NCBI GenBank assembly: GCA_040221415.1
Contig: JAVKEN010000024.1
Coordinates: 77,215-141,214, forward strand
DNA length: 64,000 nt
Reading direction: 5' to 3'
Origin: JAVKEN01 sp040221415
GTDB lineage: Bacteria; Pseudomonadota; Alphaproteobacteria; Rickettsiales; JABSSG01
The notes under the pieces were generated by a model that made no database searches, was not told the DNA's origin, and was given only the letters and a program-made list of their open reading frames with translations. Within the stretch, counting starts at the first letter, position 1. The number at the start of each line of letters is the position of its first letter. A program made the position numbers and the translations under genes. Positions 52,332-61,550 of the stretch are shown in pieces.

Positions 52332-52898
52332 CTATGCGTCACCACAAGATGTGACGTCCCCTGTTAACATCATATGGCATAATGTACCGATATCTCCTGG
52401 GTCGAAATGCACGCAACTCGCAGAAGTGCCAGCTGGGCTGTAATAGTAATCAGCACCAAAGCTTTGAACCAATGACATGCATACATACATATTTGCCCGG
52501 TGAACATTTGCGTCTGTATTGCCTGTGGCTACCGCTGTTTCCACTACTGTGCTGGCATCGGAGCATTTACAAAACACACCACGGGCTGTTCCAGAGCCAG
52601 AACAGGTGATTTCATTACTTTCTTCACATTCACCTTCAATTAAACTGTTATGTAATGAGTGATGTTGGTATTCTGTAGGCACAGTAATGCTTGCACTTGT
52701 TGCATCCTGTTCAGCCTTTGTCAAAAAGTTGGGGTGTAGCTGGTGAAGTCTTTCACAGAGCTGATCGTGGGTGATTTGACCAGATTCATACGCAGTTACA
52801 TGAATGCGCACCCCAGATTTATCCTCCTGAGAGGTCAACACTACGCCTCGGTCAACAATCGCACGAAGATACGTTACCTTGGTCGATACGCTTGACAT
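52332..52898 (-). CDS. Four-cysteine domain protein, 188 aa
   Basis: No family recognised. The N-terminal ~75 residues form a distinct polar domain (TYLRAIVDRGVVLTSQEDKSG). After a Cys-containing linker (C91, C99, C110) the C-terminal part repeats the four-Cys pattern: C112, C140, C162, C174 with spacings 27, 21, 11, an ADYYYS segment and PGD before the last Cys. It lies 15 nt after the beta-barrel gene and 9 nt before the 98-aa gene, so all three are probably cotranscribed. Confidence 0.75.
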   Translation of the reverse strand: MSSVSTKVTYLRAIVDRGVVLTSQEDKSGVRIHVTAYESGQITHDQLCERLHQLHPNFLTKAEQDATSASITVPTEYQHHSLHNSLIEGECEESNEITCSGSGTARGVFCKCSDASTVVETAVATGNTDANVHRANMYVCMSLVQSFGADYYYSPAGTSASCVHFDPGDIGTLCHMMLTGDVTSCGDA

Positions 52899-52913
52899 AT
52901 AACCCCCATAATA

Positions 52914-53897
52914 TCAGAATTTAACTTTAATATTTATCACAAACATATTGTCAACAACCTTCCCTATTACTGGAGTTGAGACTGTCAAAGTGCCTGTAGG
53001 GTTTGCATCAGTAACGGTTCTATAGGTGTTACTTGTTTTAATATTACCCAGATCAGCTTTAACATATTCAATTTCAAAATCAGTATTTTTAAAAATAGGT
53101 ATATTGATGCCAAAACCAACTTGCCATGCATTATTCCATGTGTTTTTACCATCTCTGTAATATCTAGTAGTAGAGTCTTGAGTTGCTGCATAATTTAAAC
53201 TGGCTATATTATAAGATCTTCCCATTCCTGCTTTTAAATAGGGTCTGACGTTATATATTTCTGGTAAAAAAATGTTTCCACTTAACATTACCACGTGAGA
53301 CTTCGACCCCCATGTTCTGTGTCTCACACTGCCAGTTGTTTCTGAAACCATCGCTTCATTTTCACTGCGATAAAAATAACCCAAATCTAGTGCTATGTGT
53401 TTATTAATATACCTACCCACATCAAATCCTGCTATATATCCAGGTTCCCCCTTAGGAAACCCTTGCTCACTTCCAAGAGTATCAGGCAAATATAATCCAG
53501 CCTTTATTCTTACATAGTTATTTCCATCCAAATATTTATTAGGTTCTTTATTTAAGCTTGGAAAGATTGGACGGATGAAAGAACTTGCAGGTTCTTCTTT
53601 CTTTTGCTGTTTTATGCTAGCTGTTTTTGAGCGACCCTTTTGATTATCAATTGAGACATCTACTGCTTTCACTGATGACTTGCTTTGAACAACAGCTTTA
53701 GACTTTTCTTTAGCTTTAGAAGCAGAGGATTTCTGAAGTTTAATTTCTTCGTTTTTACGCTTTTCTATAAGATCAGCCATTTTTTGCTTTCCAGCCGATG
53801 CCCTAGCTTCGTCGGAGAGCAAACTACAGATAATAAAAATGATAGCTAGAGAAGCATATTTTCTAGAAATACTAAAATACCTTCTCACCAGACTCAC
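52914..53897 (-). CDS. Outer-membrane beta-barrel protein
   Basis: 327 aa. Signal peptide (about 15-34, ending EARA), then a ~85-residue basic, Lys/Ser-rich disordered stretch, then a barrel of about eight strands (from YVRIKAGLYLP) that ends in the outer-membrane signature with terminal Phe (FVINIKVKF). It resembles OmpA/Msp4-type surface antigens. No early ATG exists, so GTG at 53895-53897 is chosen. It is followed closely by the four-cysteine genes, which suggests a surface assembly. Confidence 0.82.
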   Translation of the reverse strand: MSLVRRYFSISRKYASLAIIFIICSLLSDEARASAGKQKMADLIEKRKNEEIKLQKSSASKAKEKSKAVVQSKSSVKAVDVSIDNQKGRSKTASIKQQKKEEPASSFIRPIFPSLNKEPNKYLDGNNYVRIKAGLYLPDTLGSEQGFPKGEPGYIAGFDVGRYINKHIALDLGYFYRSENEAMVSETTGSVRHRTWGSKSHVVMLSGNIFLPEIYNVRPYLKAGMGRSYNIASLNYAATQDSTTRYYRDGKNTWNNAWQVGFGINIPIFKNTDFEIEYVKADLGNIKTSNTYRTVTDANPTGTLTVSTPVIGKVVDNMFVINIKVKF

Positions 53898-53987
53898 TAC
53901 ACATAATCCATTTGATAAAAGAACGCGATTATGTTCTCATGTGCTCAGTATTTTTTCAAGGAAAATTACACTCAACTTGAGATAAAA

Positions 53988-54107
53988 TTAAATTACATGG
54001 AATTTAACTAATGATGCAAGAAAAAAAAGCCCAATAATGATGACCATTACCGCGAAAAAGAACCAGTTTTTGTATTTCTTCTTACTGTGAATTTTGCTTA
54101 TTGGCAT
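53988..54107 (-). CDS. Small single-helix membrane protein, 39 aa
   Basis: A basic N-terminus (SKIHSKKKYK) followed by one hydrophobic helix (about 15-34) and a short tail. The ATG lies 10 nt after the stop of the symporter-kinase gene on the same strand. SD not evident. Could be a small regulator or subunit, or a chance ORF. Confidence 0.4.
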   Translation of the reverse strand: MPISKIHSKKKYKNWFFFAVMVIIIGLFFLASLVKFHVI

Positions 54108-54117
54108 ATTATTTTTT

Positions 54118-56877
54118 TTAAATAGGTAGGGTTATCTTAAAACTTGCGCCTTTTTTATGCAAATTATTTTTAGCTTCAACTTTTCCTTTATGAGCCTTAA
54201 TAATTTCACGGCATAAAGCTAGTCCTAAACCTTTACCGCCAGCTTTAGATTTTGTGTAGCTACTTTCCACGAAAGGATCAAAAATGGTTTCAAGTTCTTT
54301 CCTAGGAATTCCAATCCCTTCATCAATAACTTCAATAACAATGTTTTCTTTTGCTTGCGAAACTTTAAGGAGTACTTTGCTTCCTCCATACTTAATCGCA
54401 TTAGTTAAAACGTTCTGCACAGCAATTAATAATTTCTCTTTATCACAATAAATTTTGGTATCTGTAAATTTTTCCAGAAGGATCTTAACTTTGAGCGAAT
54501 TTAAATCTGCATAACCTTTTGAATACTCAATTGCCTCATTGATTATTTTCTTAAGTGAAATCTTTTTAAAATGATAGGACGCTTTCCCAGCATTTATCTT
54601 AGAAAAGTCTAAAACATTATCTACTAAATTTTTAAGCCTGTGACCGCTTTCAGATAATATTTTAAGATACTCCACCCTTTTCTTTTCTGGATATTCTTTC
54701 CACTGAGAAAATAAACCTTGCGAGATATTATATACGCCATGGATTGGAGTCCTGATCTCGTGACTCATATTATTTAAAAATTCTTGCTTAGCATTTAAAG
54801 CTTCAACTAAATGCTCTGTTCTTTTTTCCACTAGAGTCTCAAGATCTCTATTCAGCTTTTTAAGACTCTTATTCTTATCCAAGATCAATTGGTCAAGCTG
54901 CTCTCTTTTGTATAAAAAGATCATACCGATCGCTAAAGAAAACGAGTACATTAAAAGTCCGAATACAACTTCATATATCTCTACATTGATGAATGGCGCA
55001 CTTGCAACCAATGAATAAAGTATAAACGCTAAACTAATTCCGCAAACTAGAATGAAGATAAATGCAGACCAATTTACAAGCATAACCAAAATGAATAAGG
55101 CGATGATTGAGTTCATTAACCACGGAAGTGAAAGATTATTATGAAGCAACAAAAATGTTGAAACAAACGGCAAACAAAATATTAAGCTGAAATTCCAGTA
55201 TACTGGTAGATATTTCTTATATTTCTTGCCCCATGACTTATACATAATTAAAAAGAAACATAATAAACACGCAATGATTCTTAAAATTATAATTAGTGAA
55301 TATTTATCGTCGGAATGCGACCATAAAAAATATGGCAATAAGTAAAATAAGAAACAAAATACGCCAAAATATTCATAGTAATTTTCATTAACCGAATTCT
55401 TAAAAACATTTATTTTTATATTTCTCCAAAGAAAATTTGTTGATCTTAATATTGGTTTTATACTGCAAGATGAAATTATCTGAATTAAGTATTTTGGAAT
55501 ATTAAGTAAAAATTTACCTTTATCCTTATATGCGAAGTATGAAATATAGAAAACCAAAGTTAATGCAACAGAAGAGATAATTGGATCTACACCCAATCTC
55601 TCTTTTATCATGCCACTGAAAATACTTATAGATAGAAGGCTAGTTAAGAAGCCTAGGTAAAACACAGCTCTATTTACTCTGAAACCATATAGCCTGAAGA
55701 CAAGAGGCACCAAAATTGTTGGAGCCCAAAATGTAAACGCGTAAAACATTATATCTATAATATTTTTGAAATGCATTGCTACAGCAATTGTTCCTACACC
55801 CAAGATAGTTGTAATAAATCGTGAAACAAATAACTCTTGCCTGTCAGTTAGTCTGAGGTTGAAGCTTGGTCTTAATACGTCATTCATAATTGACACACCA
55901 GCCACGTTAATTTCAGAATCAGCAGACGACATTAGCACTGACAAAATCCCTGCTATGACAAAACCTTTAATCCCAATAGGTAAAATGTTTTGAATCAGAT
56001 AAGGCAAAGCTTGGTTAGGGTCAATGTTTGGTGCAATTTCAAAAGCTATCAGACCAATCAAGCCAATGATAAAATAAAATGGAAATGAAATCAGACCATT
56101 AATAGTAATGGCGCGCTTAGCTTGCTGAGTGTCTTCAGCAATCAAAATACGTTGAATAAATGCAGGGCTCGCAACACCAACGATTAAAAAAATTACAAAC
56201 TCATTTAGGTGATCTTTGTTGAAGAAATCAATTTTAAGCGCCGAAGCAGGCAAATTACTTGCAAATGACTCAAAACCTCCAAGCTTATTAATACCAAGGC
56301 TACAAATGATTGGGATCGCAACAATAAGAATCGCAAACTGAATAATATCTGTCGCGACAACAGAACGCATTCCGCCAAAAGCTGAATATAAAATTACTAA
56401 CCCATAACCAATAAGAACACCTTGAAAATAATTCATTCCCAAGAAGTGGTTGATAATATAACCAATCGCACTAACTTGCGTACTCACAAAACCCAAAGAA
56501 ATAAGAGCTGCACAAATACCAGTAATAATTTGAATGTCTTTACCGTAGAAGGAGCGCATGATCTCCCCTACTGAAATAAAACTTTTTAAATTTTTAATTC
56601 TTGGAACAATAAATTGACCAATAGCAATCTGATTTATGGTTGCTCCACCTACGACCAAAACATAAACCAGTCCATATTTATAAACTTTTTCAGCAATACC
56701 AAATGTGGTTCCACCTCCCATTAATGTTGCACATAGAGTTGCAACAATCGCAAATGTTGAATAATGAACATTTGCAACAGCGTAATCTTTTAGACTTTTT
56801 AAACCTGAACCTTTCCAGAAACCGACGGTTAAAGTGACAAGCAAGTAAATGCTTACGACTAAATAATCAAGATGCAT
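54118..56877 (-). CDS. Sodium/solute symporter-histidine kinase fusion (CbrA-like)
   Basis: 919 aa. The N-terminal ~450 residues are an SSS-family transporter (MGGGTTFGIAEK, GMRSVVATDIIQF, LMSSADSEINVAGV). A further set of about six membrane helices (about 490-650) is followed by a coiled linker, then HisKA with H706 in NMSHEIRTP and a HATPase with N box NVLTNAIKYG, DEGIGIP and GKGLGLAL. Architecture as in CbrA-type sensors, which tie nutrient transport to signalling. No response regulator is adjacent, so the partner is unknown. Confidence 0.9.
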   Translation of the reverse strand: MHLDYLVVSIYLLVTLTVGFWKGSGLKSLKDYAVANVHYSTFAIVATLCATLMGGGTTFGIAEKVYKYGLVYVLVVGGATINQIAIGQFIVPRIKNLKSFISVGEIMRSFYGKDIQIITGICAALISLGFVSTQVSAIGYIINHFLGMNYFQGVLIGYGLVILYSAFGGMRSVVATDIIQFAILIVAIPIICSLGINKLGGFESFASNLPASALKIDFFNKDHLNEFVIFLIVGVASPAFIQRILIAEDTQQAKRAITINGLISFPFYFIIGLIGLIAFEIAPNIDPNQALPYLIQNILPIGIKGFVIAGILSVLMSSADSEINVAGVSIMNDVLRPSFNLRLTDRQELFVSRFITTILGVGTIAVAMHFKNIIDIMFYAFTFWAPTILVPLVFRLYGFRVNRAVFYLGFLTSLLSISIFSGMIKERLGVDPIISSVALTLVFYISYFAYKDKGKFLLNIPKYLIQIISSCSIKPILRSTNFLWRNIKINVFKNSVNENYYEYFGVFCFLFYLLPYFLWSHSDDKYSLIIILRIIACLLCFFLIMYKSWGKKYKKYLPVYWNFSLIFCLPFVSTFLLLHNNLSLPWLMNSIIALFILVMLVNWSAFIFILVCGISLAFILYSLVASAPFINVEIYEVVFGLLMYSFSLAIGMIFLYKREQLDQLILDKNKSLKKLNRDLETLVEKRTEHLVEALNAKQEFLNNMSHEIRTPIHGVYNISQGLFSQWKEYPEKKRVEYLKILSESGHRLKNLVDNVLDFSKINAGKASYHFKKISLKKIINEAIEYSKGYADLNSLKVKILLEKFTDTKIYCDKEKLLIAVQNVLTNAIKYGGSKVLLKVSQAKENIVIEVIDEGIGIPRKELETIFDPFVESSYTKSKAGGKGLGLALCREIIKAHKGKVEAKNNLHKKGASFKITLPI

Positions 56878-56971
56878 ACTCCGCAGTAATTAATTGCTAC
56901 ACCGAAAATTAATAACTATTAATTTTTTCTATGTAAAGTTATTTCAACCTTAATATAAAAAATTACTTTGA

Positions 56972-57856
56972 TCAAATGACCAATAAGCCAAACAAAGCAA
57001 ACAGATAAAATATTGAAAAGCCAAAAGTCTTCATATAAAAAGCTTTTTCCCTTACAAAAACGGTCTTAATGCAAAGATAAGCGAATATACTCGAGAGAAT
57101 TACTGCGCCTATCAGATAAACTGAACTCGCCATATCCAAAAAATATGGAGCGACAGAAGCGATCCACAATAAAACAGCATATATGACTATTTGTTTTTTG
57201 GTATATGAATGCCCCTTAGCATTAGGCATCATAGGGATTTTTGCTTTCTTATAATCATCAGATTTCGCTAATGCCAAAGCCCAAAAATGAGGTGGGGTCC
57301 ACAAGAAAATTATTAAAAACATAATTATTGGCTCAATAGAAATCGAGTCAGTTACTGCTGTCCAGCCAATTACCGGAGGAAATGCACCCGCAGCACCGCC
57401 AATAACAATATTTTGTGGAGTTCTGCGTTTTAAAAATATTGTATAAATAACGATGTAAAAAAAGATTGCAAAGGCAAGAATTACTGCAGATAAAATATTC
57501 ACAAACAAACCCATACATATCACTGAAGCAAATGATACAGCAATACCAAGATGCAGAACTGCGTCAGGCTGAATTGCTTTTGAAGGGATTGGTCGTTTTT
57601 TGGTGCGAGTCATTATCGCATCTATATCTCGGTCATACCACATATTAATTGCACCTGCGGCACCCGATCCCATCGCTACACACAGAATTGCAATAAACGC
57701 CATAACCGGATGAATGTGTCCTGGAGCAATCCACAGACCTATCACAGCTGTATATACCACCAATGACATGACCCCTGGTTTAAGCAAAGACACGTAGTCA
57801 CGCACCCTACTTTCTTTCATACCAAGTTCTGAATTTAGCGCTTTGCTATATATCAC
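56972..57856 (-). CDS. ctaB: Protoheme IX farnesyltransferase (heme o synthase)
   Basis: 294 aa UbiA-fold membrane enzyme with nine helices. The prenyl-diphosphate motif NMWYDRDIDAIMTRTKKRPI and a second DD-region loop (ALAKSDDYKKAKIPMMP) are visible. GTG start overlaps the ctaD stop by one base. ATG at residue 13 is an alternative. Provides heme o for the oxidase encoded upstream. Confidence 0.95.
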   Translation of the reverse strand: MIYSKALNSELGMKESRVRDYVSLLKPGVMSLVVYTAVIGLWIAPGHIHPVMAFIAILCVAMGSGAAGAINMWYDRDIDAIMTRTKKRPIPSKAIQPDAVLHLGIAVSFASVICMGLFVNILSAVILAFAIFFYIVIYTIFLKRRTPQNIVIGGAAGAFPPVIGWTAVTDSISIEPIIMFLIIFLWTPPHFWALALAKSDDYKKAKIPMMPNAKGHSYTKKQIVIYAVLLWIASVAPYFLDMASSVYLIGAVILSSIFAYLCIKTVFVREKAFYMKTFGFSIFYLFALFGLLVI

Positions 57857-59424
57857 TATTTAACAACTGGTTGTTTTTCAAAGCAATGGAATGGAGGCGG
57901 AGATGGCAACGTCCACTCAAGTGTGTCAGCGCCTTTACCCCAAGGATTCGCAGCACATTTTTTACCAAATTTAAGTGTGTAGAAAACTATAAACACAAAA
58001 AATAACGCAGCAAACATTGATAAAGATGAACCTATTGAAGAAACCAAATTCCAACCAGCAAAGGCATCCGGATAATCGGGTATTCTTCTTGGCATTCCAG
58101 CTAGCCCCAAGAAATGTTGCGGGAAGAAAGTCAGGTTTACTCCAATAAATGTTAACCAGAAATGTATTTTACCTAAAACTTCTGGATATTGACGACCACT
58201 AATTTTTCCGAACCAATAGTAAAACCCAGAGAACATCGCAAATAACGCACCTAGAGACATTGTGTAATGGAAATGCGCTACAACATAGTACGTATCATGC
58301 AAAATACGATCGATTGAGCCATTTGATAGAACAACTCCTGTCACCCCACCAACGGCAAACAAGAAAATAAACCCTAAGGCAAACAACATTGGAGTTTTAA
58401 ATTCAATTGATCCACCCCACATTGTTGCGATCCAGCTAAATATTTTAATTCCAGTTGGAACTGCAATAACCATTGTTGCCAATGTAAAGTATGCTATCGC
58501 ATTCACATTCAAACCAACTGTAAACATATGATGCGCCCAAACAATGAAACCGATCACACCAATACTGACCATCGCATAAACCATTCCCAAATAACCAAAA
58601 ACAGGCTTGCGAGAGAATGTAGATATTACTTGGCTAATAATTCCAAATCCAGGCAAGATCACGATATACACTTCAGGGTGACCAAAGAACCAGAACAAGT
58701 GCTGAAATAAAACCGGATCGCCACCTCCAGCAGGATTAAAGAAAGTAGTACCTAAATTCCTATCTGTTAGAAGCATTGTTATTGCCCCACCTAAGACGGG
58801 AACCGCAAGTACAAGTAAAAACGCAGTCACTAACATCGACCAAACAAATAATGGCATTTTGTGCAATGTCATACCTGGAGCACGCATATTCATAATTGTT
58901 ACAATGAAATTTATAGCTCCAAGAATTGAAGATATTCCAGCTAAATGAAGACTAAATATTGCCATATCTACTGCTGCGCCTTGATGGAATTTACCATCAC
59001 TTAATGGAGGATAAACTGTCCAACCAGTTCCCGCTCCACCATCTACAAAAGCAGAACCAAGCAGCAACGCAAACGAAGGAATCAACAGCCAGAAACTAAT
59101 ATTATTAAGCCTTGGGAAGGCCATATCAGGAGCGCCAATCATCAAGGGAACAAACCAGTTCCCAAAACCACCAATTAAAGCTGGCATAATCATAAAGAAA
59201 ATCATAATAAATGCATGCGCGGTAATTAGCACATTATATAGCTGATGATTACCTCCTAAAATTTGGATTCCAGGCTCTGCAAGCTCTAACCTGAAGATAA
59301 AAGAAAACAACCCACCAATTAACCCTGCGACTACCGCAAAGATAATATACATGGTTCCTATATCTTTATGATTTGTAGAAAATATCCATCTTTTGATTCC
59401 CGTTGGATGATCGTGACTACTCAT
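57856..59424 (-). CDS. ctaD: Cytochrome c oxidase subunit I (aa3 type)
   Basis: 522 aa with twelve helices. Heme a ligand H70. CuB and cross-linked pair H249 and Y253 in GHPEVY. H298 and H299. K-channel Lys in TGIK. H384 and H386 in AHFHYTMS. All proton-pumping type A motifs appear present. 18 nt after ctaC. Confidence 0.98.
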   Translation of the reverse strand: MSSHDHPTGIKRWIFSTNHKDIGTMYIIFAVVAGLIGGLFSFIFRLELAEPGIQILGGNHQLYNVLITAHAFIMIFFMIMPALIGGFGNWFVPLMIGAPDMAFPRLNNISFWLLIPSFALLLGSAFVDGGAGTGWTVYPPLSDGKFHQGAAVDMAIFSLHLAGISSILGAINFIVTIMNMRAPGMTLHKMPLFVWSMLVTAFLLVLAVPVLGGAITMLLTDRNLGTTFFNPAGGGDPVLFQHLFWFFGHPEVYIVILPGFGIISQVISTFSRKPVFGYLGMVYAMVSIGVIGFIVWAHHMFTVGLNVNAIAYFTLATMVIAVPTGIKIFSWIATMWGGSIEFKTPMLFALGFIFLFAVGGVTGVVLSNGSIDRILHDTYYVVAHFHYTMSLGALFAMFSGFYYWFGKISGRQYPEVLGKIHFWLTFIGVNLTFFPQHFLGLAGMPRRIPDYPDAFAGWNLVSSIGSSLSMFAALFFVFIVFYTLKFGKKCAANPWGKGADTLEWTLPSPPPFHCFEKQPVVK

Positions 59425-59442
59425 TTAAACCTTCTTTAATTG

Positions 59443-60219
59443 TTATGAAAATTTCTTTTTAGCTATAGCTGCCCATCTGTCAAACTTGTCTTGGGTAACA
59501 GCTTCTATAGCAATTGGCATAAACCCATGACCTACTCCACAAATTTCTGAACATTGTCCGTAATAAACACCGGGTTCAGTAATTCTTAGCCAAGTCTCAT
59601 TAATTCTGCCTGGCACTGCATCTGTTTTAATTCCAAGAGCAGGCACAGCCCAACTGTGAATCACATCGCCGCCAGTAATTAGCACCTTTACATTTTTATT
59701 TACTGGCAAAACAATTCTATTATCTACTTCCAAAAGCCTAAGCTGACCGTCTTTGATATCTTCATCTTTGATCATATAACTATCAAATTCAAAATTACCA
59801 TGATCAGGATATTGATATTTCCAATACCATTGTTGCCCCACTACTTTAATTGTCATATCTGTGCTTGGCTCACGATCGAGGTAAAATAGAAGTTTAAACG
59901 AAGGAATTGCAATTGCTATTAATATAAGCACTGGAATTACAGTCCAAATTATTTCAATTAAAACATTATGAGAAGTTTTTGAAGGAACAGGATTCGCTTT
60001 TTTATTAAACCTGATAATCACATATGCCAGAAGAAAGAACACTAATCCAACAATGGCGACACACATTACTAGAAGAACGTCATGAAAACTATTAAGCTTT
60101 TCCATCACAGGTGAAGCAGCTTTCTGTAAACCCATTTGCCACTCTTGCGGAGCGCCTGTTGAAGCAATTGCGCCAACGTTAATTATCAACGAAGATATTA
60201 AAAAAACTAAGAATTTCAT
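59443..60219 (-). CDS. ctaC: Cytochrome c oxidase subunit II
   Basis: 258 aa. Signal peptide, two membrane helices, then the CuA cupredoxin domain. CuA ligands H188, C223, E225, C227, H231, M234 are all present. The PCuAC protein at 2.1-2.5 kb probably metallates this site. First gene of ctaC-ctaD-ctaB. Confidence 0.97.
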   Translation of the reverse strand: MKFLVFLISSLIINVGAIASTGAPQEWQMGLQKAASPVMEKLNSFHDVLLVMCVAIVGLVFFLLAYVIIRFNKKANPVPSKTSHNVLIEIIWTVIPVLILIAIAIPSFKLLFYLDREPSTDMTIKVVGQQWYWKYQYPDHGNFEFDSYMIKDEDIKDGQLRLLEVDNRIVLPVNKNVKVLITGGDVIHSWAVPALGIKTDAVPGRINETWLRITEPGVYYGQCSEICGVGHGFMPIAIEAVTQDKFDRWAAIAKKKFS

Positions 60220-60260
60220 TCGAACGCTATATTAATTAACTTGTTAATACCCCCAATTTT

Positions 60261-60288
60261 TTATAATAAATAAATAAAGAGTTTGCAA
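60261..60288 (-). promoter_or_regulatory. Predicted promoter for ctaC (overlaps a lipB promoter)
   Basis: On the minus strand TTGCAA (60283-60288), 16-bp spacer, TTATAA (60261-60266). On the plus strand TTGTTA (60241) and TATAAT (60262-60267) could serve lipB, with a short 15-bp spacer. The two share -10 bases. Confidence 0.5.
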
Positions 60289-60304
60289 TTTAATATGAAG
60301 AAAA

Positions 60305-60955
60305 ATGTCCCCTGAATGGAAAATTTTTGATTCTACTTTGGAATATTCATCGACTTTAAAAAAGATGGAGAAGAAAGTAGAAGAGATTATTGCAAATGAA
60401 TCTGACGAAGAATTATGGCTACTAGAACATAAACCAGTTTACACTGCTGGAACCAGCTCTAACCCTGAAGATTTATTAGACAAGAATAATATCCCTATTT
60501 TTAATGCTGGCCGCGGTGGGCAGTATACATATCATGGACCTGGCCAAAGAGTGATGTATCTGATGCTGGATCTTAAAAAGGCTTTTGCTCCAAAAGAACC
60601 TGATTTAAGAAAATACGTGTTTATGCTAGAGCAAATAATCATTAATACTTTAGATGATTTCGATATCAAAGGCGAAAGACGAGAAGGACGAATTGGCATT
60701 TGGGTAAGCAACAAAGGTATTGAAGAAAAGATTGCTGCAATTGGTATTAGAGTTCGAAAATGGGTTTCATTCCATGGCATTGCAATTAATGTAAATCCAG
60801 ATCTCAAAAATTATCAAGGTATAGTACCTTGTGGCATTTCAGAATACGGTGTTTGCTCTTTCCAGTCTTTAGGGAAAAAAATTTCCTTGAAGCAGCTCGA
60901 TAATCGACTAAAATACAATTTTTATAAGATATTTAGTAGTTACAAGAATGTTTAA
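60305..60955 (+). CDS. lipB: Octanoyl transferase LipB
   Basis: Transfers octanoate from ACP to lipoyl domains. 216 aa. GRGGQYTYHGPGQRVMYL is the family motif. Catalytic K142 (EKIAAIG) and C176 (VPCGI). The 3' end overlaps the DUF218 gene by 8 nt. Confidence 0.96.
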   Translation: MSPEWKIFDSTLEYSSTLKKMEKKVEEIIANESDEELWLLEHKPVYTAGTSSNPEDLLDKNNIPIFNAGRGGQYTYHGPGQRVMYLMLDLKKAFAPKEPDLRKYVFMLEQIIINTLDDFDIKGERREGRIGIWVSNKGIEEKIAAIGIRVRKWVSFHGIAINVNPDLKNYQGIVPCGISEYGVCSFQSLGKKISLKQLDNRLKYNFYKIFSSYKNV

Positions 60956-61550
60956 AGCGCTTTCATTTATTGGAAAATCACTCTTTCTTTCATTGTTAAT
61001 AGGTTTCGTGGTTTTTGTTTATAACATCCCTAATGATCCTATCAAAAAGAACGAGAAAACTGATGCTATAGTTGTCCTTACTGGTGGTATGCATAGAGTT
61101 GAAGAAGGATTCAATAAATTTTCTGATCACATCTCTAGAAGAATGTTTATTTCTGGTGTTCATGATCGCACCAAACTAAATGAGCTAATCATTCTAAACG
61201 AGCAACAAGTTTTTAACATGCTTAAAAATGCAAAAAATGTAGAGCTTGGGAAAAAAGCACATAGCACAAAAGAAAACGCCGAAGAAACTTATGGCTGGAT
61301 CAAGAAAAATAATATTAAAAGCATCAGACTAGTTACTTCAAACTACCACATGCCACGAAGTATTTTTGAATTTAAAAAAATCCTACCGAATATTAGAATT
61401 GTTCCTAACCCCGTATTTTCAAGTAATTTTCAGAAAAATAATTGGTGGAACCATCTTCTGACGGTGAAGATAATGGTGAAGGAATATTTTAAATTCCTTT
61501 ATGTAGTAGCTGAATATTATATCCATAGCGCAATAAATGAATTTAATTAG
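60948..61550 (+). CDS. DUF218 (YdcF/SanA-like) membrane-anchored protein
   Basis: 200 aa with one N-terminal helix (about 8-27). The DUF218 core shows DAIVVLTGGMHRVEEG, STKENAEETYGWIKKN and VTSNYHMPRSIFEF. Family members affect envelope integrity. The biochemical reaction is unsettled. In operon with lipB and plsC. Confidence 0.88.
   Translation: MFKALSFIGKSLFLSLLIGFVVFVYNIPNDPIKKNEKTDAIVVLTGGMHRVEEGFNKFSDHISRRMFISGVHDRTKLNELIILNEQQVFNMLKNAKNVELGKKAHSTKENAEETYGWIKKNNIKSIRLVTSNYHMPRSIFEFKKILPNIRIVPNPVFSSNFQKNNWWNHLLTVKIMVKEYFKFLYVVAEYYIHSAINEFN

Noticed and set aside
49730..53897. Complete prophage
   Set aside because: One fibre-like protein only. No integrase, terminase, capsid, portal or lysis genes and no att-like ends that I can see.
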